Below are positions 6,547 through 14,438 of a stretch of 15,851 bases of DNA, piece by piece; position 1 is the first letter of the stretch, and each line of letters begins with the position of its first letter. Location: assembly GCA_900554695.1 (NCBI GenBank), contig USHV01000040.1, positions 1-15,851 on the forward strand. Direction: 5' to 3'. The DNA is from an uncultured Prevotella sp. Lineage in GTDB: Bacteria > Bacteroidota > Bacteroidia > Bacteroidales > Bacteroidaceae. The translations under genes and the position numbers were made by a program. The notes under the pieces were generated by a model. It ran no database searches and was not told where the DNA came from. It saw nothing but the letters and a program-made list of their open reading frames with translations.

Positions 6547-8033
6547 TGATAAGATTAACAAGCGCCATATTCGTCTTATGCATCGCATCGGCAGCGTCAG
6601 CACAACAGACACTTAGTCTTGACAGCTGCCGGGCACTGGCAATACGCAACAACAAGCAGCTCAGCATTTCAAGGCTGAAACAGGAAGTTGCCAGGAATAC
6701 CAGCAAAGCGACCAAAACAAAGTATCTGCCAAAAATAGATGTTCTTGGCGGGTACGAATATACCAGCAGAGAGATTTCTTTGCTGAGCGACTATCAGAAG
6801 ACAGAAATAAGCAATATCGGTAATAAGGCTACCGGAATGCTCGGCAACGAGTTGACTCCCATCATCACAAGCCTTACACAACAGGGAATCATCACGCCCG
6901 AACAGGCTTCACACTTAGGCAATTTCATCTCACACTTCGGTTCTTCAATGGGCGAAGTGCTGAATCATGCAGGCCAGAAGATCGTGGATGCTTTCGAGAC
7001 AGACACACGAAACGTGTTCATGGCATCGGTCATGCTGAAACAACCGATCTTCATGGGCGGTGGCATAATAGCTGCCAACAAGATGGCAAAAATAAACGAA
7101 GAGCTCACCCGCAACAGCACCGAAGCCGCAAGACAAAGCACCCTCTACGATATTGACCAGGCCTATTGGACCGTCGTATCACTCAAACACAAGCAAAAAC
7201 TTTCGCACAGCTATCTCGACCTTGTGCGCAAGTTGGACGACGATGTCGCCAAAATGATACGTGAAGGAGTAGCTACACGGGCAGACGGTCTCAGGGTGAA
7301 CGTAAAGGTGAACGAGGCGGAAATGACTGTCACTCAGGTTGACAACGGACTGTCACTGGCAAAGATGTACCTGTGCCAGCTATGCGGTCTGCCACTCGAC
7401 AGTGACATAACGCTCGAGGACGAAAACAAAGAAAACATAATAACAGAGGATGTCTCAGGCGACGCCGACATACAAACAGCAATAAGCAATCGTCCTGAAC
7501 TGAAGATGCTCGAGAATGCAGTAGGCATCAGCGAGCAATCCACCAAGATAACAAGAGCTGCATACCTGCCACAGGTTGCACTGACAGCAGGCTACACCGC
7601 CACCAATCCTAACATATACAATGGCTTTGAAAACAAATTCGCCGGTGTATGGAATGTTGGCGTTATGGTCCGCATTCCGGTATGGAACTGGTTTGAAGGC
7701 AGTTACAAAGTAAAGTCAGGCAAGATCGCGACAAGCATTGCGAGACTTGAGCTGGACGAAGCAAAAGAGAAAGTCGAGCTGCAAGTGAGCCAGAGCAGAT
7801 TCAAGATAAATGAAGCCAGCCGACGCCTCACAATGGCCAACAAAAGCGTGAGCAGCGCCGAAGAAAACCTCCGCAGCGCCAACCTCGGATTCAAGGAAGG
7901 TGTCATGCAGACCACCGATGTAATGGAAGCACAGACAGCCTGGCTCCAGGCACAATCGCAAAGAATAGATGCAGAAATAGATGTCAAACTAAGCCAAATC
8001 AATCTCAAGAAGGCACTTGGTATATTAGAATAG
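6546..8033 (+). CDS. TolC-type outer-membrane efflux channel
   Basis: This 495-residue protein has a signal peptide (1-19, ASA before Gln20) and the two-repeat architecture of outer-membrane efflux proteins: helical hairpins and beta strands arranged as two homologous halves, with LSLDSCRALAIRNNKQL at the mature N-terminus and a matching second-half start near NRPELKMLENAVG. As a trimer it would form the outer-membrane exit duct for the pump encoded downstream. Residues about 75-150 are a polar, helical insertion in the first half, which I associate with Bacteroidetes homologues. It overlaps the upstream coiled-coil gene by one base and is 7 nt from the HlyD gene, so it is firmly in the operon. 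The exported substrate is not evident: drugs, lipids or peptides are all possible. Confidence 0.93.
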   Translation: MIRLTSAIFVLCIASAASAQQTLSLDSCRALAIRNNKQLSISRLKQEVARNTSKATKTKYLPKIDVLGGYEYTSREISLLSDYQKTEISNIGNKATGMLGNELTPIITSLTQQGIITPEQASHLGNFISHFGSSMGEVLNHAGQKIVDAFETDTRNVFMASVMLKQPIFMGGGIIAANKMAKINEELTRNSTEAARQSTLYDIDQAYWTVVSLKHKQKLSHSYLDLVRKLDDDVAKMIREGVATRADGLRVNVKVNEAEMTVTQVDNGLSLAKMYLCQLCGLPLDSDITLEDENKENIITEDVSGDADIQTAISNRPELKMLENAVGISEQSTKITRAAYLPQVALTAGYTATNPNIYNGFENKFAGVWNVGVMVRIPVWNWFEGSYKVKSGKIATSIARLELDEAKEKVELQVSQSRFKINEASRRLTMANKSVSSAEENLRSANLGFKEGVMQTTDVMEAQTAWLQAQSQRIDAEIDVKLSQINLKKALGILE

Positions 8034-8040
8034 AATCGTT

Positions 8041-9027
8041 ATGTCAGAACAAACACAAAGAAGAAACATCATCATAGCAATAGCAATTGCAGTTATAGCA
8101 GTGGTAGTGGCTGTAACAATAGGCACCATAGCTCTGAAGAAAGAGCCGGACATCATACAGGGACAAGTAGAAGTGTCCGAATACAGAGTATCAAGCAAGG
8201 TGCCCGGACGCGTACTCGAGCTGCGTGTGGAAGAAGGCGACTACGTTAAGGTGGGCGACACACTGGCTATCATCGACGCTCCTGACGTGAAAGCCAAGAT
8301 GATGCAGGCCGAATCGGCAGAGAACGCCGCGGCGGCAATGAGCGAGATGGCAAACAAAGGTGCACGCAAGGAACAGATACGCGCGGCATACGCACTGCTC
8401 CAGCAGGCAAAGGCAGGTCTTGACATAGCGAAGAAATCGTACGAACGCGTGCAGCGTCTGTTCGACGAAGGTGTGATGACCGCGCAGAAACGCGATGAGG
8501 CATTTGCCAACTACAAAGCCCTTGAGGCACAGACCAAAGCGGCACAAAGCCAATATGACATGGCCGTAAACGGTGCACGCCTTGAAGAAAAGAAGGCCGC
8601 AGCCGCCCAGGTGAACAGAGCCAAAGGTGCAGTTGAGGAAGTGAACTCATACATAAACGAGACAATGCAGATCTCACAGAAGGAAGGCGAAGTGAGCGAT
8701 ATATATCCAAAGACCGGCGAACTGATTGGTGCCGGCTCGCCGATAATGTCCATCTCGCTTATGAACGACATGTGGGGAACATTCAACATACGCGAAGACC
8801 AGCTCAACGGCATGAAGGTGGGCAGTGTGTTCAAGGCATTCCTGCCGGCATTCAACAAGGAAATCCGCATGAAGGTGTTCTACATCAAGGACCAAGGTTC
8901 GTATGCCACATGGAAAGCGACGAAGTCGAACGGACAATACGATCTGAAAACATTTGAGGTGAAAGCACGTCCGCTGGACAAGATAGACGGTCTGCGTCCC
9001 GGCATGTCCCTGATAATAAAGAGATAA
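8041..9027 (+). CDS. HlyD-family membrane fusion (adaptor) protein
   Basis: The 328-residue protein has one N-terminal membrane helix (about 9-31), then the first half of a biotinyl-lipoyl domain (about 41-80, with SSKVPGRVLELRVEEGDYVKVGDTL split over 51-75). A long alpha-helical hairpin follows (about 82-215). The second lipoyl half and beta-barrel follow, with IYPKTGELIGAGSPIMSI (about 222-239), and the protein ends RPGMSLIIKR. It bridges the inner-membrane ABC permeases and the TolC channel. The layout is closer to YbhG or EmrA-like adaptors that serve ABC-2 exporters than to RND adaptors. It lies 7 nt after the TolC gene and 3 nt before the first permease gene. The assignment is firm; the substrate is unknown. 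Confidence 0.93.
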   Translation: MSEQTQRRNIIIAIAIAVIAVVVAVTIGTIALKKEPDIIQGQVEVSEYRVSSKVPGRVLELRVEEGDYVKVGDTLAIIDAPDVKAKMMQAESAENAAAAMSEMANKGARKEQIRAAYALLQQAKAGLDIAKKSYERVQRLFDEGVMTAQKRDEAFANYKALEAQTKAAQSQYDMAVNGARLEEKKAAAAQVNRAKGAVEEVNSYINETMQISQKEGEVSDIYPKTGELIGAGSPIMSISLMNDMWGTFNIREDQLNGMKVGSVFKAFLPAFNKEIRMKVFYIKDQGSYATWKATKSNGQYDLKTFEVKARPLDKIDGLRPGMSLIIKR

Positions 9028-9030
9028 CAA

Positions 9031-10209
9031 GTGCAGAGTGGAAGATTCATAGACCGCGTTTTCGGCCTTGCGGCAAGAGAATGTAGGATACTGAAATCAA
9101 ATCCGGTTTATCTCTTGTGCATGGTTGTTTTTCCTTTGTTCGTGACATATTTATTCACATCACTTATGAACGAAGGACAACCACAGAATCTGCCTATCGG
9201 CATCGTTGACCTTGACAACACCGCTACTACACGCAAACTTGAACGGACGCTCGATGCCTTTCCGAGCACAAAGATAGTGAAACGATACAGCGACGTGAGC
9301 GAGGCACGCAGCGCCATGCAGCATAACGAGATCTACGGTTTCCTGCTCTTTCCGGAAGGTACCACCGACAAACTGCTGTCGGCACGCCGTCCTGACATAT
9401 CATTATACTACAGCAACACGTCTTTGACGGCCGGTTCGCTCGTCTTCAAAGACCTTAAAACGATATCCCTTCTCGGTTCGGCGGCAGTGGGTTCATCCAC
9501 CATGTCGGCCAAAGGATACACAAAAGAACAGATAAACACGTTCCTGCAACCGATTGCCCTCGACTTCCATGCAGTGAACAATCCATGGGTGAACTACAAC
9601 ATCTATCTCAGCACGACACTCGTTCCGGGCACATTCTTCCTGTTCATTTTTCTCATAACAGCCTATTCGGTAGGCTCGGAGCTGAAACACAAAAGCGCCC
9701 GCAAATGGCTGACAATGGCAGGAGGCAACATCATGACGGCCCTGTTCGGCAAGCTGCTGCCACAGTTTATCATACACATGGTTGTCATCCTGATTTACTC
9801 AATCTACGTTTTCGGCATACTTGATTTCCCCCATCCCGGCGGAATAATCCCCATAATGGTGCTCTCACTGCTTTGCGTGCTCTCGGCACAGGGACTCGGT
9901 CTGTTCTTCTTCGGCATATTCCCGTCCATGCGCATGTCCATGAGTGTATGCTCACTGCTTGCCGTTCTCGGTTTCTCGTTTGCCGGTACGGCATTCCCTG
10001 TATTCGCCATGGATCCGGAACTCGAAATACTTGCCAACATATTTCCACTGCGTCATTTCTTCATGATCTACCAGATAAGCATCTTCAACGGCATGCCTCT
10101 GGCTGACGTGTGGCCCAACATAGTAGCCCTGCTGATATTCGCGGTGCTGCCGATATTCGTACTTCCACGCCTGAATAAGGCCATTTCGGAATACGTCTAT
10201 ATTCCTTAA
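9031..10209 (+). CDS. ABC-2 type permease, first of a pair
   Basis: This 392-residue protein has the ABC2_membrane_3 layout: one helix near the N-terminus (about 26-45), a large extracytoplasmic domain (about 46-195, with NLPIGIVDLDNTATTRKLE), and five more helices (from about 197 to the end). It resembles YbhS/YbhR and YhhJ, permeases of exporters that use an HlyD adaptor. The start codon is GTG at 9031, three bases after the HlyD stop; no ATG gives a full-length first helix. It should form a dimer with the next gene product and needs an ATPase, which is not encoded nearby. The C-terminus is 5 nt from the next start. Confidence 0.92.
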   Translation: MQSGRFIDRVFGLAARECRILKSNPVYLLCMVVFPLFVTYLFTSLMNEGQPQNLPIGIVDLDNTATTRKLERTLDAFPSTKIVKRYSDVSEARSAMQHNEIYGFLLFPEGTTDKLLSARRPDISLYYSNTSLTAGSLVFKDLKTISLLGSAAVGSSTMSAKGYTKEQINTFLQPIALDFHAVNNPWVNYNIYLSTTLVPGTFFLFIFLITAYSVGSELKHKSARKWLTMAGGNIMTALFGKLLPQFIIHMVVILIYSIYVFGILDFPHPGGIIPIMVLSLLCVLSAQGLGLFFFGIFPSMRMSMSVCSLLAVLGFSFAGTAFPVFAMDPELEILANIFPLRHFFMIYQISIFNGMPLADVWPNIVALLIFAVLPIFVLPRLNKAISEYVYIP

Positions 10210-10214
10210 CGGTT

Positions 10215-11420
10215 ATGAAAGAATACATGAACAAGATAACAGGCATAATCAGCAATATATGCAGAATATGGATTGACGAGACAAGACGCATCTTCAGAGA
10301 TGAGGGTCTGCTCATATTCACCATACTGCTTCCGCTGTTGTATCCGCTGCTATATTCGTGGATATACAACAACGAGGTGGTGCGCGATGTTCCTGTGGCA
10401 CTTGTTGACAACTCGAACAGCAAACTGAGCCGCGAACTGGCAAGCAAGCTCGACGCCTCACCCGACGTGCAGATAGCCTACCGTTGCGGCAATCTTGAGG
10501 AGGCACAACGGCTTGTCGGATTGCAGGATGTCTATGGCATTGTGTATATACCAGAGAACTTCGACACGCGCATCAACCGTATGGAACAGGGCACCGTGAG
10601 CATTTACTGCAACATGGCGCTAATGCTCACATACAAAGCGATATATCAGACCGCCACGGCAGTCATCGCCGACATGAACTCAGAGATACAGATTGCGCTG
10701 TCGGGCAATTACACCGACCGTGAGGATGAGATAACGGCAAGCCCCATAAACATAGAAGAAGTGGCGATGTTCAACACTACCGGAGGATACGGCAGTTTCA
10801 TCCTGCCCGGCGTACTGATACTAATCCTGCAACAGGTAATGCTGCTCAGCATAGGCATGCGCAATGGAACGATACGTGAGAGACGCTCATCCGTGGCAAT
10901 CACCGAGAAAGACGGCAACACCGCAGGTCTCATTTCTGTCGTTGCCGGCAAGACTCTCTGTTATCTCGCACTGTTCGTCGTACTGGCCACCTATGTACTT
11001 CTTGCCATCCCGCGCATATTCAACTTCGTGCATACCATACACGCCGGCGACTTCGCGCTGTTCATTCTGCCCTATCTCCTGGCGTGCATATTCTTCGCCA
11101 TGACCGTCTCCTGCTTCATAAAAGAACGCGAGAACGTCATGCTACTTGTCGTATTCACATCAGTACCGCTGCTGTTCCTTTCCGGCATCTCTTGGCCGGC
11201 AAGCAACATACCGGAGTTCTGGAAATATCTGTCATACATATTCCCTTCCACATTCGGCATACAGGCTTTCATAAAGATGAACAGCATGGGGGCAACATTC
11301 TCAGACATCACCAGCGAATACCAGTGTCTGTGGATACAGGCTGCCGTCTATTTCCTCACCTCGTGCGTGGTTTACAGCAGAATGATTGCCGCTTCCAAAA
11401 ACAAGGAGAAGCAGAAATAG
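10215..11420 (+). CDS. ABC-2 type permease, second of a pair
   Basis: The 401-residue protein has the same topology as its neighbour: a membrane helix at about 32-51 (LLIFTILLPLLYPLLY), an extracytoplasmic domain (about 52-195, with DVPVALVDNSNSKLSRELA) and five C-terminal helices. The two permeases are recognisably related (compare PIGIVDLDN with PVALVDNSN) and most likely arose by duplication and act as a heterodimer. ATG at 10215 is used; Met5 is an alternative. It is the last gene of the operon. A 9-bp inverted repeat begins 8 nt after the stop and may end the transcript. Confidence 0.92.
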   Translation: MKEYMNKITGIISNICRIWIDETRRIFRDEGLLIFTILLPLLYPLLYSWIYNNEVVRDVPVALVDNSNSKLSRELASKLDASPDVQIAYRCGNLEEAQRLVGLQDVYGIVYIPENFDTRINRMEQGTVSIYCNMALMLTYKAIYQTATAVIADMNSEIQIALSGNYTDREDEITASPINIEEVAMFNTTGGYGSFILPGVLILILQQVMLLSIGMRNGTIRERRSSVAITEKDGNTAGLISVVAGKTLCYLALFVVLATYVLLAIPRIFNFVHTIHAGDFALFILPYLLACIFFAMTVSCFIKERENVMLLVVFTSVPLLFLSGISWPASNIPEFWKYLSYIFPSTFGIQAFIKMNSMGATFSDITSEYQCLWIQAAVYFLTSCVVYSRMIAASKNKEKQK

Positions 11421-11427
11421 ACATCGC

Positions 11428-11465
11428 AACTTGTGCACCATACACCGGCACACAACGCACAAGTT
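11428..11465 (+). terminator. Inverted repeat after the efflux operon, possible terminator
   Basis: Perfect 9-bp arms AACTTGTGC (11428-11436) and GCACAAGTT (11457-11465) enclose a 20-nt loop, 8 nt after the last stop codon. There is no T-run directly after it. The hairpin CTTACA-GAT-TGTAAG at 11516-11530, followed by a T-rich stretch, is an alternative end of the transcript. Confidence 0.5.
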
Positions 11466-11539
11466 ATTCACGAATCAGCATAGTTGCTTATAGTCAAAAA
11501 AAGTAATATGGGACACTTACAGATTGTAAGCAGATTTTG

Positions 11540-11577
11540 ATTTTTCGGTCTTAGTTTTCCACCCTACCCCGAAAAAT
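11540..11577. repeat. Inverted repeat, 9-bp arms, 20-nt loop
   Basis: ATTTTTCGG (11540-11548) pairs perfectly with CCGAAAAAT (11569-11577). The loop is pyrimidine-rich. It ends three bases before the next inverted repeat. The function is unknown; it could be part of a terminator array or a mobile-element remnant. Confidence 0.65.
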
Positions 11578-11580
11578 AAG

Positions 11581-11622
11581 CGCGTATTTGCGGACTTACA
11601 CTTCCTCGGGCGCAAATACGCG
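11581..11622. repeat. Inverted repeat, 12-bp arms, 18-nt loop
   Basis: CGCGTATTTGCG (11581-11592) pairs perfectly with CGCAAATACGCG (11611-11622). This is the longest perfect stem in the gap. Read on the minus strand it is followed by CTTATTTTTC, so it could end leftward transcripts; read on the plus strand no T-run follows. Confidence 0.75.
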
Positions 11623-11640
11623 AATTCTGAGAGAAAAACA

Positions 11641-11880
11641 TAAAACATTGAATACCAACAGCTTATGTATAATGGACATTTCCCCACATTGCGAAAAGCA
11701 CCATATCGTCATGCGAAATGGCCCATATCAGGGGCTGAAAAGCACCATATCGCACCCTAAAATGGGCTTAATCGGACCGCGAAATGGGCTTTATCAGGAA
11801 GTAAAACGAATGATTCCAGACTATGAGATGGGGTATACGAAAAGGTAATACAGGCCAAAACGGACTCTAAAACATTGAAT
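11641..11880. repeat. Segment bounded by 13-bp direct repeats
   Basis: TAAAACATTGAAT occurs at 11641-11653 and again at 11868-11880, 227 bases apart, on either side of the 22-bp tandem array. This could be a target duplication, a recombination boundary or simply a repeated module; the sequence alone does not decide. Confidence 0.6.
11691..11844. repeat. Degenerate 22-bp tandem repeat, seven units
   Basis: Seven consecutive units, each exactly 22 bases, begin at 11691, 11713, 11735, 11757, 11779, 11801 and 11823. Units 1-5 share a core like GCGAAATGGG then CATATC; units 6 and 7 are weaker. A possible eighth unit follows at 11845. Units 1 and 3 share AAAAGCACCATATCG, and units 2 and 5 share GCGAAATGG. 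The period is not a multiple of three, there are no unique spacers, and it is neither a CRISPR nor a protein repeat. Confidence 0.8.
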
Positions 11881-11910
11881 TTAACGTTCCTTTACATCTC
11901 TTTTCCGAAT

Positions 11911-11927
11911 TTATTTTGTCAAAATAA
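11911..11927. promoter_or_regulatory. 17-bp palindrome, possible operator
   Basis: TTATTTTGTCAAAATAA has 8-bp perfect arms around one central base. It lies in an AT-rich area about 460 bases upstream of the GH110 start, too far for a simple operator of that gene. Binding by a dimeric regulator is possible but unsupported otherwise. Confidence 0.3.
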
Positions 11928-12092
11928 TGTCAAGAAAAATTGTAAGCTGACCTTTCGGGTTTTCCATAAAAACACTGATATCAAATGGAATGAAAGGCGC
12001 AAAAAACATTTATTGGAATGACCGGAAGCAAGTATTATACTTATTGCTAAGACTCATCGCTTATGCCAACGTGAATTTATCGGTTGCTGCAA

Positions 12093-12155
12093 CATAAAAT
12101 CATTATTCATAATGACATGCCATATCGCGGTTTATGCCACATCATAAAATCATTA
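12093..12155. repeat. Pair of 13-bp direct repeats
   Basis: CATAAAATCATTA occurs at 12093-12105 and 12143-12155. Each copy is preceded at some distance by TTATGCCA (12061-12068 and 12132-12139). No role is apparent. Confidence 0.4.
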
Positions 12156-12357
12156 ATTGCAAAAATCCTTGACCTATAAATACGCATAAATAGACAAGAT
12201 ACAGGTCCACTTTCATGATCCATGATAAATTACACCTGTAACGGCCTGAACCTTCTTTTAATCAAAACCAAACCATGCACCAACGTATGTAACATAATCA
12301 TAATTGAACATGACAAAAATATGAGACGACATATCACGATAATCAAAAAAATAAATA

Positions 12358-12365
12358 TATTTTTG
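12358..12365 (+). promoter_or_regulatory. Promoter -7 box of the GH110 gene
   Basis: TATTTTTG matches TAnnTTTG in full and lies 24 nt before the ATG at 12390, placing the transcript start near 12372. A -33 element is not clear. Confidence 0.5.
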
Positions 12366-12389
12366 CATAAACATCAAACCTGACAATAT

Positions 12390-14074
12390 ATGAGACCTTA
12401 CAATCGTAAACTCCATCTTCTGTATATATTCATCTTACTGGTTTGCCATGCAGAATACACATACGGGAACAACATATCGGTTAAAACATTTGGTGCCGTG
12501 CCAGACGACGGAAAGGACGACACACGTGCCCTACGCCGTGCTGCTGAATACTGTCGCACACATCCCGGCACTACACTGACCTTTCCTGCTGGTACATATC
12601 GCCTGCGCGACGCCAAGGCCGAACAACTGGAACAGGAAGTGTTGCAGGGAAAAATGGGTGGCGACCCGGAGAAAGTGATCTTCACGCCTTACTATCCATA
12701 CGTGCGCGGTCTCGACTTCGACGGCTCTGACTCGGTGACAATAGAAGCCACAGGGGCAACACTTATGTGTGAGGGATGGATGGAACCGCTGTCCATCACC
12801 AACTGCCGCAACGTCACCGTACGCGGATTGACCATCGACTACAAGCGCAAACCGTTCTCACAGGGCATCGTGGAGGAAGTGAACGAGAACTCTTTCACAG
12901 TACAGTTTGACAACCGACGCACAATAACCGACGAATACCAATAACGCGCATCACGCTCTGGGACAACGACATAAGCGGATTCTACGCCGAACCGATATAT
13001 TTTCCAAAACGCAGACTGCTTGGCGGCAACCGCGTAGAGTTTGAAGGCCGTCTCCCGCAACGGTTACGAGGCGCGCATATGGCAGCACTCCATTCTTTCC
13101 ACTTCCGGCCTGCCATATTCATAGGCAACAGCATTTCGACAATATTAGACGGAGTTACCATACACTCACAACCGGGCATGGGCATAGTAGGATTCGACAG
13201 CACAGACATCACCATACGCCGACTGTCGGTCAGTCCTGCCGACGGGTTCATGTTCTCGACCAATACTGACGCCACACACTTCGCTTCGTGCCGTGGCAAG
13301 ATAAGCTTTGACGGTTGTTTTTTTCGCGGACAGGGCGACGACGCTACAAACGTGCACGGTTACTATCACAACATAGCCTCCGTAGATAACGGCACAGTAA
13401 CGCTACAATTGCAGGCGCCGACGTTCACCCATGCGCAGGTGGCTGACGTGCCGCGCGTAGGCGACAGAATGGAACTCGTGCGCATAGCCACACTCGTACC
13501 GGAAAAGACCCTGGTGGTTACGGATGTGGAACACAAACCTAAAGAGAAGGATGTGAGGGTAAGACTCGACGGTGACCTGCCTGAAAATCTTGACGAGTAC
13601 TATCTGTTTAATGCGTCGAAACTGCCACGACTTAGCTTCTGCCACTCCACAGTGTGGGGACAACTGGCACGCGGAGTGCTCGTGAAGACACGCGGGGTGG
13701 AAATAAGGAACAATACGTTCCGCGGCTGCACAGGCACAGCCATTCACGTAGGTGCCGAATCGGGATGGAAAGAAGGCAGCCACGCAAAGGACGTAACAAT
13801 TGCCGACAACGTGATAGTGAATTGCGGCCTTGGCGCGGGCACGCAGTTCGGAGCGGCAGGCATCGCCGTAGTGATAGACGCACCGGACACCGACAACACG
13901 TTTCTGCATGAGAACATACACATATCCGGCAACACCATCATAGGAAACAGATCGAACGACTGCGGCATTACCATACGCAACGCCAGGCACGTGCAACTTG
14001 CCGGCAACCACGTGGAAGGATGCGGTAAGGCTGTCATAATTCACTCAACCGATGACATCAGCCTAAAAGAGTGA
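12390..14074 (+). pseudogene. GH110 alpha-1,3-galactosidase, frameshifted
   Basis: Two frames together encode one glycoside hydrolase family 110 protein. These enzymes remove terminal alpha-1,3-linked galactose, for example from blood group B or linear alpha-Gal glycans, and fold as right-handed beta-helices. The first part (12390-12944) has a signal peptide (about 1-26) and VKTFGAVPDDGKDDTRAL, and stops early. The second frame continues with PITRITLWDND from 12938 to the stop at 14074. One missing C in the run at 12938-12939 (TACCA for TACCCA) explains the break; restored, the protein has 561 residues, slightly short of characterised members near 600. In that numbering DATHF (294-298) and GQGDDATNVHG (314-324) match the family, with Asp294, Asp317 and Asp318 as likely catalytic acids. 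Both parts look well conserved, so the break is recent or a sequencing error. No SusC/SusD genes adjoin it. Confidence 0.88.
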
Positions 14075-14438
14075 ACCTCAATGAGCAAACGGGATAGGAT
14101 AATCAGTCGGAAAATCGGATGATATCGACGGATGTCTGCGGAATTATCTTCCACCTGTCGGGAAATGATCAGCAAACACATACAAAAGTCTGTCAACGGC
14201 AAAGGAATGAAAATCAACCGCTTGATATACGTCACTGATGTCGGAAACATAGAGACAGACATTTGCTTAGGGCATCAGATAAAACATACGGACTGACGGA
14301 TGCGGTGTCAGGCAAGGTTTGATGCCGTGCAGAAGTCCGCCCGGGAAACACGCCGACACGTCATAAACAGAAAACTCCGTGGTGGCTTTCGGCATTCTGT
14401 CACCACGGAGTTTCCATTTCAAATATGGTCTGTGTGCA
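14075..14438. other. Gap between GH110 and mrp
   Basis: 364 bases without a convincing gene. Apart from the terminator hairpin at 14372-14413, I see only a loose inverted repeat, GGCATCA (14271-14277) with TGATGCC (14320-14326), 42 bases apart. No promoter is evident. Confidence 0.65.
14372..14413. terminator. Bidirectional terminator between GH110 and mrp
   Basis: Perfect 13-bp arms AAACTCCGTGGTG (14372-14384) and CACCACGGAGTTT (14401-14413) enclose a 16-nt loop. It lies between converging genes, 25 nt from the mrp stop. On the minus strand the stem is followed by a T-run, and on the plus strand it ends in TTT, so it probably serves both genes, mrp best. Confidence 0.85.

Larger units (their letters stand above)
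11421..12389. other. Repeat-rich gene-free region of 969 bases
   Basis: No convincing gene is present. The left part (11421-11640) carries a series of inverted repeats. The middle (11641-11880) is a 22-bp tandem array within 13-bp direct repeats. The right part (11881-12357) is AT-rich and nearly featureless apart from a 17-bp palindrome and a 13-bp direct repeat, ending in a promoter for the GH110 gene. An 86-codon frame (11588-11848) crosses both an inverted repeat and the array and is judged not to be a gene. Confidence 0.75.

Noticed and set aside
11691..11844. CRISPR array
   Set aside because: The units are contiguous, without unique spacers of regular length, and diverge from each other; no cas gene is present.
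11588..11848. Open frame of 86 codons in the repeat region
   Set aside because: It starts inside an inverted repeat and runs through the 22-bp array. The peptide similarity between its parts (RNGPYQG and RNGLYQE) is explained by three 22-bp units making 66 bases. It has no promoter or typical start context.
12390..12450. Lipoprotein signal in the GH110 protein (Cys19 in LLVC)
   Set aside because: The residue before the cysteine is Val rather than Gly, Ala or Ser, so it does not fit a lipobox; an ordinary signal peptide is more likely.
12945..13078. Separate gene starting at 13079
   Set aside because: The frame from 13079 is open back to 12938 and continues the GH110 sequence there, so the two parts are one broken gene rather than two genes.
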